Assembly: GCA_040880285.1 (NCBI GenBank)
Contig: JBBDIT010000060.1
Coordinates: 1-16,436 of the forward strand
DNA from: JANQJA01 sp040880285
GTDB lineage: Bacteria; Pseudomonadota; Gammaproteobacteria; Pseudomonadales; Azotimanducaceae
Direction of reading: 5' to 3'
DNA: 16,436 bases
Below, one piece after another: positions 12,830 through 16,436 of the stretch; the stretch's first letter is position 1, and every line of letters starts with the position of its first letter. The translations under genes and the position numbers were made by a program. The notes below the pieces were generated by a model, which was given only the letters and a program-made list of their open reading frames with translations, did no database searches and was not told the origin of the DNA.

Positions 12830-15016
12830 CTACAGGCCGAGCAGTTGCTTCGCTTCCTTGCGTCTGGCATGAAGTATAGGTTCGGTATAACCGCTAGGCT
12901 GTTCAAGGCCTTTGAAAACAAGGTCACATGCTGCCTGGAAAGCAACGCTTTTGTCGAAGTCAGGTGCCATGTTGCGGTAGGCCGCATCACCGGCGTTTTG
13001 ATTATCGACCACCGAAGCCATCTTTTTCAACGTGTCCATCACCTGCTCTTGCGTACAGATGCCATGGCGAAGCCAGTTTGCTATATGTTGACTGGAGATT
13101 CTAAGGGTAGCTCTGTCTTCCATCAAACCGATATCATTGATATCAGGCACTTTGGAACAACCGACGCCCTGGTCAATCCACCTGACAACATAGCCGAGTA
13201 TGCCCTGGGCGTTATTATCCAGTTCTTGCTGAACTTCATCAGCCGACAGGTTGGTGCCACCCAATAAAGGTATTGTCAGAAGGTCATCAAGACTGGCACG
13301 CGTGCGGGACTTGAGCTCTTCCTGGCGAGCCATCACATTGACCTTATGATAATGGATGGCATGCAAGGTAGCTGCCGTTGGTGAAGGGACCCATGCCGTA
13401 TTCGCACCCGACTGAGGATGCCCGATTTTTTGCTCCATCATCTGCGCCATCTCATCGGGCATGGCCCACATACCCTTGCCAATTTGCGCGCGGCCATGCA
13501 ATCCGACCTCGAGCCCGATATCGACATTCCAGTCTTCATAGGCCGCGATCCAGGGCTGCTGCTTCATCAGGGACTTTCTGACAACTGCGCCGGCTTGCAT
13601 ACTGGTGTGAATTTCGTCTCCCGTCCTGTCGAGGAAGCCGGTATTGATGAAAATGATCCGCTCACGAGCAGCGCGAATACACTCTTTAAGGTTGAGTGTG
13701 GTCCTGCGCTCTTCATCCATAATACCGATCTTTAGCGTGTTCCTCTGTATACCCAGGACATCTTCGATCCGGGCGAAAAGGTCCACTGTAAACGCAACTT
13801 CTTCTGGCCCATGCATCTTGGGTTTAACGATATAGACGCTGCCAGCCCGGGAGTTGCGAATTTTCCCACTACCCTTGAGATCATGTACGGCAGCGAGGCT
13901 CGTAATCATGCCATCCATAATACCCTCAGGAATCTCCTTGCCGGACCACAAGATCGCATCTGTAGTCATCAGGTGCCCGACATTTCTGACCAACAACAAA
14001 CTGCGTCCGTGCAAGGTGAGTTCACTACCGGCCGCGGCTTTGTACACACGATCAGGATTCAAGGTTCGCCTGACTGTCTCCGTACCTTTCTTGAAATCCT
14101 CGGCCAGATCGCCTTTCATCAGGCCCAGCCAGTTCCTGTATACAACCACCTTGTCGTCCGCGTCCACGGCTGCGACTGAATCCTCACAATCCTGGATAGT
14201 ACTCACAGCAGCTTCCATCAGGATGTCTTTCACGCCAGCTTTGTGATCCTTGCCGATGTTGTCATCAGGATCTATCTGGATTTCAATATGAAGGCCGTTG
14301 TGCTCCAGTAATACTCCGGAGGGGTCACCTTCAGAACCCAGGTAACCGACAAATTGACCCGGCTCGGCAAGCTCTGTTGTCCTGCCATCAGCAAGCGTAA
14401 TGACCAGATCCTTATCGGCCACCGTATAACTCGTGACATCCTGGTGCGTACCAGTTGCAAGCGGCACGGCTTCGTTCAGGAAGTTTGCAGCGTATTCAAT
14501 GACCCGCGCACCACGCACCGGGTTGTAGGCACTGCCGTCTGCAGCCCGCTTACCGGCTCCACCGTCTTCCGGGATGACATCCGTACCGTATAACGCATCA
14601 TACAAGCTGCCCCAACGCGCATTAGCAGCATTCAATGCGTACCGTGCGTTCATGACCGGCACAACCAACTGCGGACCAGCAAGGGTTGCGATCTCTTCAT
14701 CCACATTGGATGTTTCGATTTCGAAGTCTTCGCCTTCATCGAGAAGATAGCCGATCTCTTTGAGAAACGCGGTGTATTCATCCTCATCAAATGGTCTGGT
14801 TGCGCGCTCCTGGTGCCAGGCATCAATGGCTGCCTGCAGTTCGTCCCTGCGCTTCAACAAGGCCTGGTTCCTGGGCACAAATTCTTCCATCACCTGTTGC
14901 ATCTGCGTGAAGAAATCGGACACATCAATGCCAGTACCAGGCACGATTTCTTCTGCTATCAGGTCATATAAAACCTTCGCAATTTCAAGATCACCAATCT
15001 GGATTCGTTGTGTCAT
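12830..15016 (-). CDS. glcB: Malate synthase G
   Basis: This enzyme condenses glyoxylate with acetyl-CoA and water to give L-malate and CoA, completing the glyoxylate shunt or glycolate use in the cytosol. The 728 residues compare with 723 in E. coli GlcB, and similarity runs end to end. Diagnostic stretches are PGTGID near residue 26, RNVGHLMT (344-351) with the likely catalytic R344, SVYIVKPKMHGPEEVAF (393-409), GIMDEERRT (431-439) with Mg-binding acid, NTGFLDRTGDE (458-468), GKGMWAMPD, AWVPSPTAATLHA, QELDNNAQGILGYVVRW, GCSKVPD and LMEDRATLRISSQH with likely base D634. I chose the ATG at 15016 because the protein then begins at the family's usual N terminus; an in-frame ATG at 15160 would add 48 residues with no family match, and the ribosome site is weak (AGGCGAG). 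It stands alone, divergent from the MFS gene. No isocitrate lyase or glycolate oxidase gene is in view. Confidence 0.97.
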   Translation of the reverse strand: MTQRIQIGDLEIAKVLYDLIAEEIVPGTGIDVSDFFTQMQQVMEEFVPRNQALLKRRDELQAAIDAWHQERATRPFDEDEYTAFLKEIGYLLDEGEDFEIETSNVDEEIATLAGPQLVVPVMNARYALNAANARWGSLYDALYGTDVIPEDGGAGKRAADGSAYNPVRGARVIEYAANFLNEAVPLATGTHQDVTSYTVADKDLVITLADGRTTELAEPGQFVGYLGSEGDPSGVLLEHNGLHIEIQIDPDDNIGKDHKAGVKDILMEAAVSTIQDCEDSVAAVDADDKVVVYRNWLGLMKGDLAEDFKKGTETVRRTLNPDRVYKAAAGSELTLHGRSLLLVRNVGHLMTTDAILWSGKEIPEGIMDGMITSLAAVHDLKGSGKIRNSRAGSVYIVKPKMHGPEEVAFTVDLFARIEDVLGIQRNTLKIGIMDEERRTTLNLKECIRAARERIIFINTGFLDRTGDEIHTSMQAGAVVRKSLMKQQPWIAAYEDWNVDIGLEVGLHGRAQIGKGMWAMPDEMAQMMEQKIGHPQSGANTAWVPSPTAATLHAIHYHKVNVMARQEELKSRTRASLDDLLTIPLLGGTNLSADEVQQELDNNAQGILGYVVRWIDQGVGCSKVPDINDIGLMEDRATLRISSQHIANWLRHGICTQEQVMDTLKKMASVVDNQNAGDAAYRNMAPDFDKSVAFQAACDLVFKGLEQPSGYTEPILHARRKEAKQLLGL

Positions 15017-15132
15017 GACTCGCCTGCCGTTTATCAATTTCATATCGCCGGGGAAGTGCAATGCTACGCGAAAACCGGGCGTCCTTCGAGTACAATCAAG
15101 ATCAACCTGATCGTGCCAGGGCGCACTTACCG
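15017..15132. promoter_or_regulatory. Divergent promoter region between malate synthase and the MFS exporter
   Basis: These 116 nt must hold the promoters of two divergent genes if the chosen starts are right. I see a TACAAT at 15091-15096 that could be a -10 for the MFS gene, without a convincing -35, and a small GATC-N5-GATC dyad at 15100-15112. A TGGCAC-like stretch on the minus strand lacks the correctly spaced GC, so it is not a sigma-54 promoter. Confidence 0.35.
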
Positions 15133-16374
15133 ATGGCAGTTCCTCCCTCCCGATTTGCAATGTTTTTCATTTTCCTCACCGCGCTGATGGACTCCATCGG
15201 CTTTGGTATTATCATGCCGGTACTACCGGACCTCATCATGCAGGTGTCTGGTGAGGGTCTGTCAGCCTCTGCCCGCTACGGCGGCTGGCTCATGTTCTCA
15301 TTTGCGGTCATGCAGTTCTTCTGCGCGCCTGTCCTGGGCAATTTGTCCGATCGTTTCGGCCGAAGGCCGGTACTGCTGCTGTCTTTGTTTGCCATGGCCA
15401 TCAACTATATTCTCATGGGTCTGGCCGGTAGTTTGCTGGTGCTTTTCATCGGCCGGATTATCTCGGGTATCGGTGCGTCTACCATGAGCACCTGTTACGC
15501 CTTCATCGCTGACACAACACCCGAAGCAGAGCGCGCACAAAATTTTGGACTCGTGGGCGCAGCCTTCGGCATGGGATTTGTTGTCGGGCCAGTCGTCGGT
15601 GGATTCCTCGGTGAATTTGGTCCACGCATGCCCTTCTTTGCCGCCGCAGCCTTGTCATTTGCCAATATGGCGTTTGGTTTCTTTGTATTAAAAGAATCAC
15701 TGCAAGAAGAGCACCGACGCCGGTTTACCTGGCAACGTGCAAATCCGCTGGGAACCCTCACACAACTGGCAAAATTCCCGATCATCATCGGCATGATAAG
15801 CGTCATGTTCCTTTATAACCTTGGTCACCATGTCCTTCCCGCCACCTGGAGTTTCTTCGCGATCGAAAAGTTCGCCTGGACTCCCAAAGAGATCGGTTAC
15901 TCCCTCGGATTTGTCGGCATCCTGATGGTGTTTGTGCAGGGATTCCTCATTCGTTGGGTTTTGCCCAGAACCGGAATGCGGCTGGCCGGCATCATCGGTA
16001 TGGTGTTTACTATTGTTGCCTTCACGGGTTATGCCTCAGCCACTGCACCCTGGATGGTCTATGCAGCAATGATTCCAGGCGCACTCGGTGCCTTTGCTGG
16101 ACCAGCCATGCAAGGGATTACCACCGCCCAGATAGGACCAGGCCAGCAAGGCGAACTTCAAGGCGGCATCTCCAGCACCATGAGTCTTTGCTCGATCATC
16201 AGTCCTCTAATGATGACCCAGACCTTCGCTTACTTTACGGCCGCCGACGCACCGTTCTACTTCCCCGGCGCGGCGTTTCTATTGGCCGCTACGCTGACCG
16301 TGATGAGCCTGGCACTCTTTATAAGGACCACGGCACCACTATCGATTCCCACGCCCTCGCGGGCAATACCCTAA
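15133..16374 (+). CDS. TCR/Tet-like MFS transporter (probable drug:H+ antiporter)
   Basis: This encodes 413 residues of an inner-membrane major facilitator protein, with about twelve hydrophobic segments and the opening DSIGFGIIMPVLPDL typical of the Tet/TCR group. Motif A, GNLSDRFGRRPV, is at 69-80 between the second and third helices. The antiporter motif C region, GAAFGMGFVVGPVVGG, is at 142-157. TTPEAERAQNFG before motif C is also typical of TetA-like proteins. It probably exports small organic molecules using the proton gradient, but the substrate cannot be read from sequence and tetracycline resistance should not be assumed. I start at the ATG at 15133 because family homology begins there. 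An ATG at 15061 with GGGGAAG upstream would add 24 polar residues and overlap the malate synthase leader; it remains possible. The remaining 62 nt of the window hold no recognisable gene or terminator. Confidence 0.92.
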   Translation: MAVPPSRFAMFFIFLTALMDSIGFGIIMPVLPDLIMQVSGEGLSASARYGGWLMFSFAVMQFFCAPVLGNLSDRFGRRPVLLLSLFAMAINYILMGLAGSLLVLFIGRIISGIGASTMSTCYAFIADTTPEAERAQNFGLVGAAFGMGFVVGPVVGGFLGEFGPRMPFFAAAALSFANMAFGFFVLKESLQEEHRRRFTWQRANPLGTLTQLAKFPIIIGMISVMFLYNLGHHVLPATWSFFAIEKFAWTPKEIGYSLGFVGILMVFVQGFLIRWVLPRTGMRLAGIIGMVFTIVAFTGYASATAPWMVYAAMIPGALGAFAGPAMQGITTAQIGPGQQGELQGGISSTMSLCSIISPLMMTQTFAYFTAADAPFYFPGAAFLLAATLTVMSLALFIRTTAPLSIPTPSRAIP

Positions 16375-16436
16375 AGAACCTCTGAATAAGCCCGGCAAGT
16401 CTTGGCAGATTGTTCGATCCGAAGTCAGGGACCTGT

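Noticed and set aside
12782..13267. Plus-strand open frame (161 codons) opposite the 3' end of malate synthase
   Set aside because: Antisense shadow of a highly conserved enzyme, with no protein signature of its own.
15043..15120. TGGCAC on the minus strand upstream of malate synthase as another sigma-54 promoter
   Set aside because: The required GC is not at 10 nt from the GG, so the element does not meet the -24/-12 spacing rule.

Overview
The window looks like a chromosomal segment of a gammaproteobacterium, possibly marine or environmental. I judge this from moderate GC content, a class-typical malate synthase G, c-di-GMP and sigma-54 signalling, and a periplasmic propeller histidine kinase; this is an inference, not a phylogenetic placement. 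I see no rRNA, tRNA, insertion sequence, phage gene or CRISPR array. Seven protein-coding genes fill nearly all of the sequence.

Layout. (1) At 113-829 (+) lies an atypical short-chain dehydrogenase/reductase, preceded by an inverted repeat. (2) A tightly packed three-gene block reads on the minus strand from 9618 down to 778. It encodes an exported S8 (subtilisin-like) peptidase with two families of Trp-centred repeats, then a membrane histidine kinase with a 14-repeat beta-propeller sensor (starts 2 nt after the peptidase stop), then a REC-PAS-GGDEF*-EAL response regulator (start overlaps the kinase stop by 8 nt). (3) A 250-nt AT-rich control region (9619-9868) holds a good sigma-54 (-24/-12) promoter facing the peptidase block and an imperfect 44-bp dyad about 120 nt upstream of the predicted start site. 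(4) At 9869-12751 (-) is a sigma-54 enhancer-binding response regulator (REC-PAS-GGDEF*-GAF-like-AAA+-two Fis-type HTHs). (5) Malate synthase G (12830-15016, -) and a divergent Tet-like MFS exporter (15133-16374, +) look like ordinary neighbours.

How the parts may work together. The sigma-54 activator sits directly upstream of a sigma-54 promoter driving the protease, the kinase and a c-di-GMP phosphodiesterase. The two response regulators are related over their REC-PAS-GGDEF halves but end in different outputs: DNA/sigma-54 control in one, c-di-GMP hydrolysis in the other. In both, the GGDEF catalytic signature is degraded while the RxxD inhibitory-site motif is kept, so both may read c-di-GMP. 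The sensor kinase could feed both regulators. This makes a self-contained, possibly feedback-controlled module linking extracytoplasmic sensing, c-di-GMP turnover and production of an unusual YxW-repeat protease. It is the best candidate here for an undescribed system. An intrinsic-terminator-like hairpin just after the peptidase gene, at the very beginning of the kinase reading frame, suggests that the peptidase is made in excess over the signalling proteins, or that the kinase truly starts further downstream.
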